From NCBI RefSeq assembly GCF_030848575.1, contig NZ_JAVDDX010000004.1, positions 217,321-281,320 of the forward strand: DNA of 64,000 bases, in the 5' to 3' direction. Shown here in pieces: positions 9,815 to 19,038 of this stretch. This stretch comes from Haloarcula sp. H-GB4 (GTDB lineage Archaea > Halobacteriota > Halobacteria > Halobacteriales > Haloarculaceae). The translations under genes and the position numbers were made by a program. Under the pieces are notes generated by a model. It made no database searches. It worked only from the letters and a program-made list of their open reading frames with translations, and had not been told where the DNA came from. Numbering within the stretch: position 1 is the stretch's first letter; every line of letters starts with the position of its first letter.

Positions 9815-10024
9815 CCCGTAATTGACAGTCTGGATATTTAATAAATATTTGGGGACATTTCTGCCCACACCGACGGCACGGCTCTCCAGTTCTGGTATCG
9901 ATTTCCGCTTCACGACCCAGTGGCGCGCTGGACCAAGTCGCTCAGCGGCTGCTATTCTCCCAATGACTGTATCAAAATACCGTAGCAATGGGTGACCGAG
10001 ACGACAGCTGTCGGCAACTGCCAC

Positions 10025-11311
10025 TCAGTTGCGATGGTCGTATACGCGCTGTATCTTGCCGACTTCGGTTCGCTCAACAGTCCCGGGGTCGACGAGATCA
10101 AGCTGGTCTGGAGTGAACGAAAGCACGGATTGCAGGCGAGACAGAACGTCGTCACGGAGTTCGCTGTGGTCTTTGCTGGACGCTTCGGCTCGCTCAACAG
10201 TGAGTTCCATGACGTCGAGATTGTCCTCCTCATAGAGGTCGATCCGGTAGTATGGCGCGACGCCATCGATGTCAAGCACAGCGTGTTCGATTTCACTGGG
10301 ATAGAGGTTCACACCGCGGACAATCAGAAGGTCGTCGGTCCGACCAGTGACGTTGTCCATCCGTACCATCGTCCGCCCGCACGTACACTCGTCGTAATTT
10401 AGTGTCGTCAGATCACCTGTTCGGTATCGTATCACCGGCTGTGCCTGCTTGGTAAGCGTTGTGAGAACGAGTTCTCCCTCTTTGCCCTCTTCCAGTGGCT
10501 CTTTCGTGCGTGGATCGATAACCTCCGGGTAGAAGTGGTCTTCCCAGATATGGAGTCCGTCCTGCGCTTCGTGGCATTCCGCAGCAACACCGGGGCCGAT
10601 AATCTCTGAGAGCCCGTAATTGTTGATCCCGGTGGCGTCCAGTGCGGTCTCGATTTCCGTTCGCATCGGCTCGGTACACGTCTCAGCGCCGTAGGTGACA
10701 ACTGAAATCGGAAGCGCCTGCGGGTCATATCCCATTTCCTCGGCCGTTTCGGCGAGGTACAGTGCGTATGACGGGGTACAGCCAAGTACGTCGCTGTCGA
10801 GGTCAGCGGCGAGTTCGACCTGCCGCTGCGTGCCGCCACTGCTGGTCGGGACGACGGTTGCTCCGAGTTCTTCAGCGCCTTCATGAAAGCCCATCCCACC
10901 GGTGAACAAGCCATAGCCGTAGGCATTCTGAATCGTATCGTCGGGCCCCACACCAGCAGCCGACAGCGACCGCGCCATCGTCTTGCCCCACAACTCCAGA
11001 TCAGCATCGGTGTAGGAGACGATCTTGGGCTTCCCGGTCGTGCCGGAGGAGGCGTGAAAACGGCTGACCTCGTCGTCGTCAACGGCGAAGAGTCCGTCTG
11101 GATAGTGGTCTTCGAAGTCCTCCTTGGTTGTCATCGGTAGTGAACTGATGTCGGCAATCCCGTCAATATCCGTCGGAGAGACCCCCGCGGCATCGAATCG
11201 GTCTCGGTAGAACGGCACGTTCTCGTATGCATAGTTCACGATTGACTGGAGCCGCTCGCTCTGCACGCTCCCAAGCTCGGCGCGGTCGAGACACTCGTTA
11301 CTGTGGTACAT
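10025..11311 (-). CDS. paaK: Phenylacetate-CoA ligase
   Basis: This 428-residue adenylate-forming enzyme converts phenylacetate, ATP and CoA to phenylacetyl-CoA. Length and motifs match PaaK: N-terminal VNYAYENVPFYRDRF, P-loop SSGTTGKPKIVSYT near residue 90, YGLSEIIGPGVA near 234, RYRTGDLT near 297, and the mobile C-terminal domain with GRTDDLLIVRGVNLYPSEIE. It is the first gene of the minus-strand run leading into the penicillin acylase and transporter, separated by about 210 bases. A close paralogue lies at 19039, beside the rest of the phenylacetate pathway. Confidence 0.93.
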   Translation of the reverse strand: MYHSNECLDRAELGSVQSERLQSIVNYAYENVPFYRDRFDAAGVSPTDIDGIADISSLPMTTKEDFEDHYPDGLFAVDDDEVSRFHASSGTTGKPKIVSYTDADLELWGKTMARSLSAAGVGPDDTIQNAYGYGLFTGGMGFHEGAEELGATVVPTSSGGTQRQVELAADLDSDVLGCTPSYALYLAETAEEMGYDPQALPISVVTYGAETCTEPMRTEIETALDATGINNYGLSEIIGPGVAAECHEAQDGLHIWEDHFYPEVIDPRTKEPLEEGKEGELVLTTLTKQAQPVIRYRTGDLTTLNYDECTCGRTMVRMDNVTGRTDDLLIVRGVNLYPSEIEHAVLDIDGVAPYYRIDLYEEDNLDVMELTVERAEASSKDHSELRDDVLSRLQSVLSFTPDQLDLVDPGTVERTEVGKIQRVYDHRN

Positions 11312-11524
11312 ACGCAGCCGCTTCGACTAGCACCGGAAAAAGTTCGGGGACCACCAGCGCAGATGACTGGCGGTATGGTGACCGCACAGAACAGAGCGGC
11401 TGAGGGCTGGCTTACAGTTCGATAGCACTTTCCGCCACTACGAGGGCGGCCACGGATGAAGCCGTACTAACGGCCCATACTCCCGACCCAAGCATATAAT
11501 TGGGAGCCTGCCGCAGTCCTCGCC

Positions 11525-11995
11525 ATGTCTCAGGAGACGCCGATCCGCGTCGATCACATCGGAATCGCTGTCGAGGACATCGGCGACGCTGAACCGTTCC
11601 TGTTCGCACTCGGCTGTCGGAAACTCATTGAGGAGTCTGTCGAGGGGCAGTTTCGCTGGGCGCAGTACGACTTCAATCGGGACGCGTCGCGGCTAGAACT
11701 CATCGCACCGGAGGCATCGGACACGTTCCTCACGTCGTATCTCGACAACCACGGTCCGGGCCTACACCACGTCACGCTCGAAGTGGCTGCTGTCGACGCA
11801 GTGAAAGCAGTACTGGAGCGCAACGGCTACAGCGTCGTCGAATACCGCGAGTATCAGGACTGGACCGAGGCGTTTGTGCCGCCATCGAACCCGACCGGGG
11901 CGCTCTTTCAACTGTTCGAGTATCACGACAGCTACGAGGGTGATCGGCCACCTACTGGGAAGCTCTACGTCGATGGAAGCCGACTTGACGGCTGA
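11525..11995 (+). CDS. VOC superfamily protein, methylmalonyl-CoA epimerase-like
   Basis: This 156-residue protein has two beta-alpha-beta-beta-beta units of the glyoxalase/VOC fold. The first opens with VDHIGIAVEDIGDAE (His11 a likely metal ligand), the second with GPGLHHVTLEVAAVDA; a C-terminal Glu lies in LFQLFEYHD. The layout resembles methylmalonyl-CoA epimerase, which links propionyl-CoA carboxylation to succinyl-CoA. A TATA-like element GCATATAATT near 11492-11501 lies about 28 bases before the ATG. It is isolated on the plus strand, so its pathway assignment is tentative; a lyase or isomerase of another CoA ester is possible. Confidence 0.7.
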   Translation: MSQETPIRVDHIGIAVEDIGDAEPFLFALGCRKLIEESVEGQFRWAQYDFNRDASRLELIAPEASDTFLTSYLDNHGPGLHHVTLEVAAVDAVKAVLERNGYSVVEYREYQDWTEAFVPPSNPTGALFQLFEYHDSYEGDRPPTGKLYVDGSRLDG

Positions 11996-12053
11996 TATCT
12001 GCAGCGGTTCGCTCTCGGAAAACGCGTCGATCGGTAAAACAGGCGGATCGCTA

Positions 12054-12380
12054 TCAGTCGTCTCTTTCGTCGAGCTGGACCGTTTCCTCGACGATAAGCC
12101 GGGGGCCGGCCTCCAGATCGATAAACTCAGCCGCGTCGGCCTGGACCGTCTCGGCAAGGTCTGAATCGAACGCGTCGCTGAGTGCGTCCATGTCCTCGAA
12201 ATATAGCTCAAGCACACCGTCGTAGGCTGCGCGCTCCGGGTCCGTTGGTACGGATGTCACGTAGCGTTGCAGTCCCGGCAGATCCTTCGCTAGCTCCGAG
12301 TGGTCGCCTTGCCATCGGTCAGCGAACTCCTCATGCGTGTAACCGTCTCTCCGGATGAGCAAATCAACGATTTTTGTCAT
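12054..12380 (-). CDS. EthD family protein
   Basis: This 108-residue protein has the EthD/dimeric alpha-beta barrel pattern: MTKIVDLLIRRDGYTHEEF at the N-terminus, HSELAKDLPGLQRYV in the middle and YDGVLELYFEDMDAL further on. Members are small homodimeric ferredoxin-like barrels, often encoded with aromatic or ether degradation genes, and their exact reaction is usually unknown. It is divergent from the IclR gene at 12493, with about 110 bases between, so that regulator may control it (inferred). Confidence 0.7.
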   Translation of the reverse strand: MTKIVDLLIRRDGYTHEEFADRWQGDHSELAKDLPGLQRYVTSVPTDPERAAYDGVLELYFEDMDALSDAFDSDLAETVQADAAEFIDLEAGPRLIVEETVQLDERDD

Positions 12381-12492
12381 ACGTACACCATATTGTCACG
12401 GGTTGGTTTTTACCTACCGGTCTGACAGGGCCGCCACAGATTCAAGCTACTCGAACAAAACACTTGTAAGCCGATTAGTCATGTGTGTACGT

Positions 12493-13263
12493 ATGGCAAT
12501 CCCGCCCGCTGTCAACAGGCCGGTCGGAACGATCGAGAGAGCAATCGAGATCATGGAGTATCTCAAGGAAAACGACACGGCCACGGTGTCAGAAATGACA
12601 GACCACCTCGACTGTGCGAAGAGTACGACACACAGATACCTGAAGACGCTCGCAGCAAACAGTCTCCTCATCGAGGACGACAACGAGTATCAGCTCGGTA
12701 TTCGCTTTCTGGACTATGGCGAAGTGGCACGGAACAAATACCGGCTCTACGACGAGGCGAAGCCACGGGTCGACGAACTCGCGGAGGAAACCGAGGAAAA
12801 AATCTGGTGTGCCGTTGAAGAACACGGCCGGAGCGTCCACATCTACGGCGCGCAGGGCAAACACTCGGTGCAGACGTACGCCCGGGTTGGCCATCGGAAC
12901 TATCTCCACCAGCACGCCGCGGGGAAGGCAATATTGGCACACCTTCCCGATAGCCAGATCACAGAGACCATCGACAGGCACGGCTTGCCCGGCCAGACGC
13001 CACAGACAATCACCGAAAGAGACGAACTCTGGGAGGAAATCGAGACGATACGCGACCGCGGATACGCGTTCAACTTTGAGGAGTCTGTGGAGGGTCTGCA
13101 TGCGGTCGGAGCGCCGATAACAGACGAAAACGACATTGCCATCGGGGCGATCAGTGTTTCCGGTCCGGCGAGCCGTCTTGAGGGCTCCATTCTCCGAGAC
13201 GAACTACCGACGCTGTTACTGGGTGTTGTCAACGAGATCGGCATCAATATGGCCCACCCATGA
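12493..13263 (+). CDS. IclR family transcriptional regulator
   Basis: With the ATG at 12493 the protein has 256 residues. An in-frame ATG at 12481 is also possible; the later one is preferred because a weak AT-rich element (CTTGTAAG) lies about 27 bases upstream. Winged helix at about residues 8-75 (ATVSEMTDHLDCAKSTTHRYL), then the IclR effector domain ending with AIGAISVSGPASRLEG. It is clearly paralogous to the regulator at 1067. Nearby targets could be the divergent EthD gene or the beta-oxidation operon on the opposite strand. Confidence 0.88.
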   Translation: MAIPPAVNRPVGTIERAIEIMEYLKENDTATVSEMTDHLDCAKSTTHRYLKTLAANSLLIEDDNEYQLGIRFLDYGEVARNKYRLYDEAKPRVDELAEETEEKIWCAVEEHGRSVHIYGAQGKHSVQTYARVGHRNYLHQHAAGKAILAHLPDSQITETIDRHGLPGQTPQTITERDELWEEIETIRDRGYAFNFEESVEGLHAVGAPITDENDIAIGAISVSGPASRLEGSILRDELPTLLLGVVNEIGINMAHP

Positions 13264-13368
13264 GGCCGCCAGCGCAGTTCTAGCGGAGCAACGGGCAGTT
13301 TTCGAGGTGTACTTCCCCGAGTGTGGCTGCGCCCGAACGGGGTCCCCCGTTCTGGGGACGAGGTGAGG

Positions 13369-14169
13369 TCACTCGCTGGCCCACTCCGGCTCTCTGTCTT
13401 CGAGGAACGCGTCGATCCCTTCGTCCTTGTCACCAGTTGCGAACAGTTCAGCTTCGTACTCGATGCCGGCTTCGAGGTCCATTCGGGAGCTGGCACGGAC
13501 TGATTTCTTCGCGAGTTCGAGCGCCGCTGGGCTTTTTTCTGCAATCGACGACGCGATGTCGTACACCCGCTCATCGAAGGAATCGTCATCGTGGACCTCG
13601 TCAACGAGGCCGATATCGGCGGCCTCCGTCGCGTCTATGAGTTCGCCAGTGAGGATAAGCCGCATTGCGTGGCCCTCACCGACCAGACGCGGCAGTCGCT
13701 GTGTTCCGCCACCACCGGGCATGATGCCGAGGTTGATTTCCGGCTGGCCGAACTTCGCATCGGTATGCGCGATCCGAATATCAGCCGCCTGAATCAGTTC
13801 ACAGCCGCCGCCGAGGGCGTGCCCGTTGATACGGGCGATGACCGGCATCGGGCACTCGTCGACGTATTCGTAGACCCGTGGTCGCTTACTCGCCTCCCGT
13901 TGCTCTAGCATATCCCGCTCGCGGAGTTCTGTCACGTCCGCACCCGCAACGAATGCGCCCGTGTCTGCCGCGCCAGTCAACACGATGGCGCGAACGTCGC
14001 TGTCCGGGATTGCGTCGAAGACCTGTTTGAACTCTGACCGCAACTGGGCGTTGAGCGCGTTTCGAGCCTCCGGGCGGTGCAACTCGACGGTGGCGACGTT
14101 CTCCACGCGGTCCCCGACACTCACCGAAACCGTTTCACAGTCCGCCGCGGCGTCAGCGAGGTCCGTCAT
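13369..14169 (-). CDS. Enoyl-CoA hydratase/isomerase (crotonase family)
   Basis: The ATG at 14169 overlaps the stop of the upstream dehydrogenase gene (ATGA), supporting this start and translational coupling. The 266-residue protein carries the crotonase oxyanion-hole segment GAFVAGADVTEL near residue 66, GHALGGGCELIQAADIRIA near 106 and GIMPGGGGTQRLPRL near 136, with both glutamate positions of hydratases. It probably hydrates a 2-enoyl-CoA for the coupled 3-hydroxyacyl-CoA dehydrogenase, equivalent to PaaF of phenylacetate breakdown (inferred). Confidence 0.88.
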   Translation of the reverse strand: MTDLADAAADCETVSVSVGDRVENVATVELHRPEARNALNAQLRSEFKQVFDAIPDSDVRAIVLTGAADTGAFVAGADVTELRERDMLEQREASKRPRVYEYVDECPMPVIARINGHALGGGCELIQAADIRIAHTDAKFGQPEINLGIMPGGGGTQRLPRLVGEGHAMRLILTGELIDATEAADIGLVDEVHDDDSFDERVYDIASSIAEKSPAALELAKKSVRASSRMDLEAGIEYEAELFATGDKDEGIDAFLEDREPEWASE

Positions 14170-15053
14170 GCGTCCCCCCAATCGCCGCTGGTGCCGACGA
14201 TGTCTCCGTCCTCCCAGACGTAGAATCCCTCGCCGGATTTCTTGCCGAGCTTCCCGGCTCGGACCTTCCGTTTCAGGATCTGTGGCGGGCGGAACCGTTC
14301 ACCGAGTTCCTCCCGCAGGTATTCGAGGATGTCGAGTCGGACGTCGAGACCGACGACGTCACCGAGTTCGATCGGTCCCATCGGGTGATTGTAGCCGAGT
14401 TCCATCGCAGCATCGATGTCCTGCGGTGTTGCAACGCCCTCTTGCACCATCCGCATCGCTTCGACGCCCAGCGAGACGCCAAGACGGGAGGAGGCAAAGC
14501 CCGGCGCATCGGCCACCTCTACCGGTGTCTTGTCGATCCCGTTCACGAACTCCCGGGCACGCGAAACCGTCTCGGCACTCGTCTGTTCCGCGACGACGAT
14601 CTCGACGAGTGCCATGATGTGTACCGGATTGAAGAAGTGGAGGCCGATAGCTCGTTCAGGAGAGTCGAGGACGCTCGCAATCTCAGTCAGTGATAGCGAG
14701 GAAGTGTTTGACGCAATAAGCGTTGCCGGGTCGACGTGGGATTCGACCGCAGTGAGCGTCTCGTGTTTGATCTCCATGTTTTCGGGGACTGCTTCCACAA
14801 CGAGGTCTGCCCCGGTCACGGCCTCCTCCAGCGATGTCGTTCCGGTCAGGCGGTCCAGGGTTGCCTCGGCCGTGGATTCGGTCACTTTCTCCCGGGCGAT
14901 ACCCTCCTCCAGATTCGACTCGATGGCGGCCAGGCCGTCGTCGACGATATCCGCCTCGATATCACGGAGAGAGACATCGTGACCGGCCATTGCCGACACC
15001 TGAGCGATACCGTGGCCCATGGTACCGGCGCCTAGGATAGCTACGTGCATCAT
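14166..15053 (-). CDS. 3-hydroxyacyl-CoA dehydrogenase (PaaH/Hbd type)
   Basis: This 295-residue monofunctional dehydrogenase has an NAD-binding Rossmann motif at the N-terminus (ILGAGTMGHGIAQ), the catalytic segment GLHFFNPVHIMALVEIV with the His near residue 138, and a C-terminal helical domain with ELGYNHPMGPIELGD. In the phenylacetate route PaaH oxidises 3-hydroxyadipyl-CoA; a general short-chain role is equally possible. It overlaps the crotonase gene by 4 bases. A TATA-like TTTTTATCC lies about 27 bases upstream and faces the promoter of the divergent thiolase at 15149. Confidence 0.9.
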   Translation of the reverse strand: MMHVAILGAGTMGHGIAQVSAMAGHDVSLRDIEADIVDDGLAAIESNLEEGIAREKVTESTAEATLDRLTGTTSLEEAVTGADLVVEAVPENMEIKHETLTAVESHVDPATLIASNTSSLSLTEIASVLDSPERAIGLHFFNPVHIMALVEIVVAEQTSAETVSRAREFVNGIDKTPVEVADAPGFASSRLGVSLGVEAMRMVQEGVATPQDIDAAMELGYNHPMGPIELGDVVGLDVRLDILEYLREELGERFRPPQILKRKVRAGKLGKKSGEGFYVWEDGDIVGTSGDWGDA

Positions 15054-15148
15054 TTCTCAGCACAGTAGCGAAGGATAAAAACGTTGCTTGCGTCTCACCG
15101 CGGTGTGGCCTGCATTTAATATAGCGGCTACGATAGAAGTCGGTGAGG

Positions 15149-16291
15149 ATGACCACTTCCGACTCGCAAGCCGTTGTTGTCGACGCCGTACGAACGCCAC
15201 AGGCACCGAAGGATGGCGCACTGGCTGAGACACATCCCGAAGACCTCGTCACCACTGTGCTCACTGCACTTGTTGATCGGACCGGTGTCCCAGCGATTGA
15301 GTGGGACGACTTCCGGCTCGGGTGTGCAAATCAGGAGGCAGAGCAGGGACGAAACCTCGCCCGGCAGTCGATACTCGCCGGCGGGTTCCCCGAGACGGTG
15401 CCCGGAGCGACAACGACCCGGCTGTGTGGCTCGTCACTGACAACACTCGTTGACGCCGCTCGCGCCATCGAGGCGGGCGACGGTGCAGTGTATCCGGTCG
15501 CCGGCGTCGAACACATGAGCACCGTCCCCTTCTCCGACTGGCTGCATCCCGCTATCGAACAGCGGTACGACCCCGACAGGCTGCCGATGGGGCAAACGGC
15601 CGAAACCATCGCACGGGATCACGATATCAGCCGTAACGCCCAGGACGAGTTCGCGCTGCGGTCACACGAGCGTGCGGTCGCTGCCATGGAAAGCGGGCGG
15701 TTCGATGCAGAGACCGTGCCAGTCCACACCGACGAGACAGCGATAGAGACCGACAATACGCCACGGGCAGATACGTCAGTCGAGCAGTTGAACGAACTCC
15801 CAACGGTGTTCCGCGACGACGAGGCGGCGACGGTCACGCCGGGGAACGCATCGCCGCTGACTGACGGGGCTGCTGGGATGCTCGTCACTTCGGCGGCGTA
15901 CGCAGACCAACATGATCTCGATGTCCTCGGCCGGGTCGAGACGCGGTCTGTCGCCGGTGTCGATCCGTTGGTAATGGGGCGGGGGCCGATTCCGGCAACG
16001 CGTGCTGCACTGGACGACGCCGGCCTGACAATCGACGATATCGATCTCGTGGAACTCAACGAGGCCTTTGCCGCGCAGAGTCTTCACTGCAAGCGCGAAC
16101 TGGGGATTCCGGCCGAACGGCTCAACGTCAACGGCGGGGCTATCGCGTTAGGACATCCCCTTGGGTGTTCGGGAGCACGAATCACCACAACGTTACTGCA
16201 CGAGATGCGACGGCAGGACGCGACGCATGGACTGGCGACGATGTGCGTCGGTTTCGGTCAGGGTGTCGCGGTTGTGTTCGAACGTGACTGA
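15149..16291 (+). CDS. Acetyl-CoA acyltransferase (thiolase), PaaJ-like
   Basis: The ATG at 15149 (380 residues) is chosen over a GTG two codons earlier; TTTAATATA near 15115 lies about 30 bases upstream. It is a degradative-type thiolase with nucleophile Cys93 in [11 protein letters not shown], catalytic His336 in [16 protein letters not shown] and Cys366 in MCVGFGQG, where most thiolases have CxGGGxG, a conservative change. It would cleave 3-oxoacyl-CoA to acetyl-CoA, as PaaJ does with 3-oxoadipyl-CoA. It is divergent from the hydratase/dehydrogenase pair and probably works with it. Confidence 0.9.
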   Translation: MTTSDSQAVVVDAVRTPQAPKDGALAETHPEDLVTTVLTALVDRTGVPAIEWDDFRLGCANQEAEQGRNLARQSILAGGFPETVPGATTTRLCGSSLTTLVDAARAIEAGDGAVYPVAGVEHMSTVPFSDWLHPAIEQRYDPDRLPMGQTAETIARDHDISRNAQDEFALRSHERAVAAMESGRFDAETVPVHTDETAIETDNTPRADTSVEQLNELPTVFRDDEAATVTPGNASPLTDGAAGMLVTSAAYADQHDLDVLGRVETRSVAGVDPLVMGRGPIPATRAALDDAGLTIDDIDLVELNEAFAAQSLHCKRELGIPAERLNVNGGAIALGHPLGCSGARITTTLLHEMRRQDATHGLATMCVGFGQGVAVVFERD

Positions 16292-16300
16292 CAGAGGCGG

Positions 16301-17737
16301 CTACCGGCGCTGACTGGCGACCTGTGCTTTGAAGCCGTATCTGATGACACCCTCCTGCGTGTAGATGCGTCGCGTCGTCAGCACGACAGGTGTGCCTATC
16401 GTGACTTCGTCCGTCGCCTGAAGCACCTGTGCAGGGACGCTTACGGTCTGCTCGCCCGATGGACTATCGAGCGCGACGATAGCACTGTCGAACTGGCCGC
16501 TCTTGGACTGCTGGGCGACGAATTCGGGCGGCGCACCGCCCTGTTCGATAGTCGTCACTGCCTCGACCGCCCCTGTCCCGGGTAGTTCGACAGCCTCAAA
16601 ATCACTGGTGCGCTCGTGACAGTCCGTGCAGGCCCCGGTCGGCGGAAAATTCAACGCACCGCACGCGGAACACCGGCCGGCGACGAGCCGGTGCCGTTGC
16701 GGAATCGTCCGCTGCCAGGACGGGACGCTGACGTAGGCTCCGCCACCCTCGGGTTCGTCGCGTGTAATCTCGCCTCGCCGCCTGAGGTACTCGGCGTAGG
16801 ACAGGGAGACAGCACTGTCCAGCGCAGTTTCGACCGGAACGGGACCAGTAGCGACAAACAGCGTCGCACTCGCACCGCTCCCGTACGCGGCGATCAGCAC
16901 GCGTTCGGCGTCGTCTTCAAACGCTGTCGCCGCTCCGAGAAATGCACTTGCCGCGCCGGTGTCCCCGAGCGTACTGACTGTGTCCGCAGCGGCAATAGTC
17001 TCTGCGTCGACCCCGAGCGCACCTGTCGCCCGATACGGGAGTTTTCCGTCCGGAGACTGGACCGCTGCCGCATCGACCGTATCCATCGACACGTCGAGTC
17101 TGTCCGCCGCACTGTTGAGCGTGGTCGTGAACGCGTCGCGGTCGTACTGTGTAACGCCCAGCCCAGTCGTCCGGTCGTTTCCACCCGTTCTGAAACGCGT
17201 TCCGGGGTACGGCTCCGTGTGTGATGCCCGCTCGATTACGGTCCCGGGACCGTTATCATCGACAACGAGCGCAACGCTCCCGGCACCGGCGGCGTGTTCG
17301 ATCTCGCTGTCAGGATCGCCCCGCGGACAGTCGCTGATGATGACGAGGCCGACACCGTCCCCGAACGGCCCGCCATCCATGGTTGCGTCCAGTGCCTGTG
17401 CACCGACGTGCGTGGAGCCGGTCATCGTCTGGGTCTTCGCATCGTCGGGGACGTTGAGAATACTGCAGAGCCTCGCTGCGAGGTCCTCTTCAGCCATCGG
17501 TGGCGTCGTCGTCGCGAAGGCCAGATGCGCGACATCCGTGCCGGACGCGTCGGCCGCAGTGAGCGCACGGCGAGCCGATTCGACACCCATCGTGACGGCG
17601 TCCTCGTCCGCGTCGGGGACCGCCTTCTCGTCGATCCCCGCTGCATCGAACCGACCCCACGCGGCTTCGAACTCCGCGGCATCGATCCGCAGACGGGGCG
17701 CGTACGCACCGATAGCCGCAAGGCCTGAGGCAGTCAT
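16301..17737 (-). CDS. HMG-CoA-synthase-like/DUF35 fusion lacking catalytic residues
   Basis: The 478-residue protein joins an archaeal HMG-CoA-synthase-like thiolase fold (about 1-310) to a DUF35 acyl-CoA-binding module (about 345-478). The latter has a zinc ribbon with Cys356, Cys359, Cys370 and Cys373, followed by an OB fold. Aligned by eye, the catalytic EFAC motif of HMG-CoA synthase becomes TGST (106-109, Cys to Thr) and the active-site His of HQPNGK becomes Gln227 in VQSPDGK, whereas the later YGSGAS motif is retained. It probably does not catalyse condensation but scaffolds or feeds the thiolase gene immediately upstream, which it overlaps by 4 bases. Confidence 0.85.
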   Translation of the reverse strand: MTASGLAAIGAYAPRLRIDAAEFEAAWGRFDAAGIDEKAVPDADEDAVTMGVESARRALTAADASGTDVAHLAFATTTPPMAEEDLAARLCSILNVPDDAKTQTMTGSTHVGAQALDATMDGGPFGDGVGLVIISDCPRGDPDSEIEHAAGAGSVALVVDDNGPGTVIERASHTEPYPGTRFRTGGNDRTTGLGVTQYDRDAFTTTLNSAADRLDVSMDTVDAAAVQSPDGKLPYRATGALGVDAETIAAADTVSTLGDTGAASAFLGAATAFEDDAERVLIAAYGSGASATLFVATGPVPVETALDSAVSLSYAEYLRRRGEITRDEPEGGGAYVSVPSWQRTIPQRHRLVAGRCSACGALNFPPTGACTDCHERTSDFEAVELPGTGAVEAVTTIEQGGAPPEFVAQQSKSGQFDSAIVALDSPSGEQTVSVPAQVLQATDEVTIGTPVVLTTRRIYTQEGVIRYGFKAQVASQRR

Positions 17738-18906
17738 CGTGCAGCCTCCCGTTCGAGGACATGGACAACTGCGCTGCCGCCGCTCCCACCCACATTGTGC
17801 GTGAGCCCGTACTTCGGGGCCGCTAGCTGCCGGTCCGCGGCACTGCCGGTGAGCTGTTTGAACGCTTCGACAAGCTGTCCGGCACCGGTTGCGCCGATAG
17901 GGTGACCTTTTGATTTCAGCCCCCCGGAGAGATTGACCGGCATCGCTCCGTCAGCTTCAGTCGTTCCCGCTTCGAGTAACTGCGGTGCCTCGCCACGGCC
18001 ACAGAACCCGAGGTCCTCGTATGCAAGTAGTTCGGCGATGGTGAAGCAGTCGTGGACCTCGGCGAAATCGAGGTCGTCAGGGCCGATCCCGGCGCGGTCA
18101 TAGGCTGTGTCCGCGGCCATTTCCGAGGCAGAAATCGAAGTGTAGCTGTCCCGCTGGAACAGACCAACGCGGTCGCTGGCCGCGCCGACCCCGGCGACCC
18201 GGACCGGGTCGTCAGTGTACTGCTCAACAACATCCTCGCTGGCGATGAGCGCGACTGCTGCGCCGTCAGAGGTCGGACAGCAGTGATAGAGGTTCAATGG
18301 GTCTGCGACAACCGGTGCGTCGACGGCGTCTTCAAGCGAGCATTCAAATCCAAGATGCGCCTTCGGGTTCTGTGCGCCGTTTCGATGGTTCTTGACCGCC
18401 ACCATCGAGAGGTGCTCCTCACTGGCCTCGTACTCCCGTAGATACGCACTTGCCATCTGTGCGTAAACGCCAGAGAACGTCGTCCCGGTCAGCCGCTCCC
18501 ACTCTGTTTCGCCGGAGACACCGAGCCAGTACTTCGTCACGTCGCTGCTCATGTCCGTCATCACTTCGACGCCACCAGCCAGCGCCACGTCGGCCATCCC
18601 GCTTTTGACCGCCTGCACTGCCTGTCGGACGGCGTAGCCCGACGCGGCACAGGCGTTTTCAACGCGCACGCTGGGGACGCCGTGGAGCCCGGCGTGTTCG
18701 GTTGCTGCCGGTCCCGAGAGACCGAGTTGTCGACCGCCCACGCCGAGTGAGCCAACGACCGCTTCATCTATCGCTTCCGTGTCGATACCGTGGTCGACAC
18801 TGTCGAAGGCTTCACTGACTGCGTGGTCGAACAGTGATCTGTAACTCTCTTCGGGCATTGAGCCAAATGGCGTTTGCCCCGCGCCGATGAGATACGCATC
18901 CCGCAT
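17734..18906 (-). CDS. Thiolase of the archaeal acetoacetyl-CoA thiolase/SCP2 type
   Basis: With the ATG at 18906 (390 residues, start MRDAYLIGAGQTPFG) the usual thiolase N-terminus is obtained, and GCTATTTTT lies about 27 bases upstream. Nucleophile Cys86 is in RVENACAASG, His285 in EVHDCFTIAE and His335 in GGLKSKGHPIGATG, so the active site is intact. Members of this subgroup act with DUF35 proteins, and in archaea form a complex with HMG-CoA synthase. Here the partner gene follows directly with a 4-base overlap. Natural substrate unknown; a branched or aromatic-derived 3-oxoacyl-CoA is plausible from context. Confidence 0.88.
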   Translation of the reverse strand: MRDAYLIGAGQTPFGSMPEESYRSLFDHAVSEAFDSVDHGIDTEAIDEAVVGSLGVGGRQLGLSGPAATEHAGLHGVPSVRVENACAASGYAVRQAVQAVKSGMADVALAGGVEVMTDMSSDVTKYWLGVSGETEWERLTGTTFSGVYAQMASAYLREYEASEEHLSMVAVKNHRNGAQNPKAHLGFECSLEDAVDAPVVADPLNLYHCCPTSDGAAVALIASEDVVEQYTDDPVRVAGVGAASDRVGLFQRDSYTSISASEMAADTAYDRAGIGPDDLDFAEVHDCFTIAELLAYEDLGFCGRGEAPQLLEAGTTEADGAMPVNLSGGLKSKGHPIGATGAGQLVEAFKQLTGSAADRQLAAPKYGLTHNVGGSGGSAVVHVLEREAAR

Positions 18907-19038
18907 ACATGGAACTCTGAGGGTACTGAAAAATAGCTTTGCATCGTTTGCTGACAACCACAGGCCAAGCGCGCAACTGGCGGCGCAGTGACCAATCCCA
19001 AACCATTTTATCATTAACATTCAACTCTATCATTGAAG

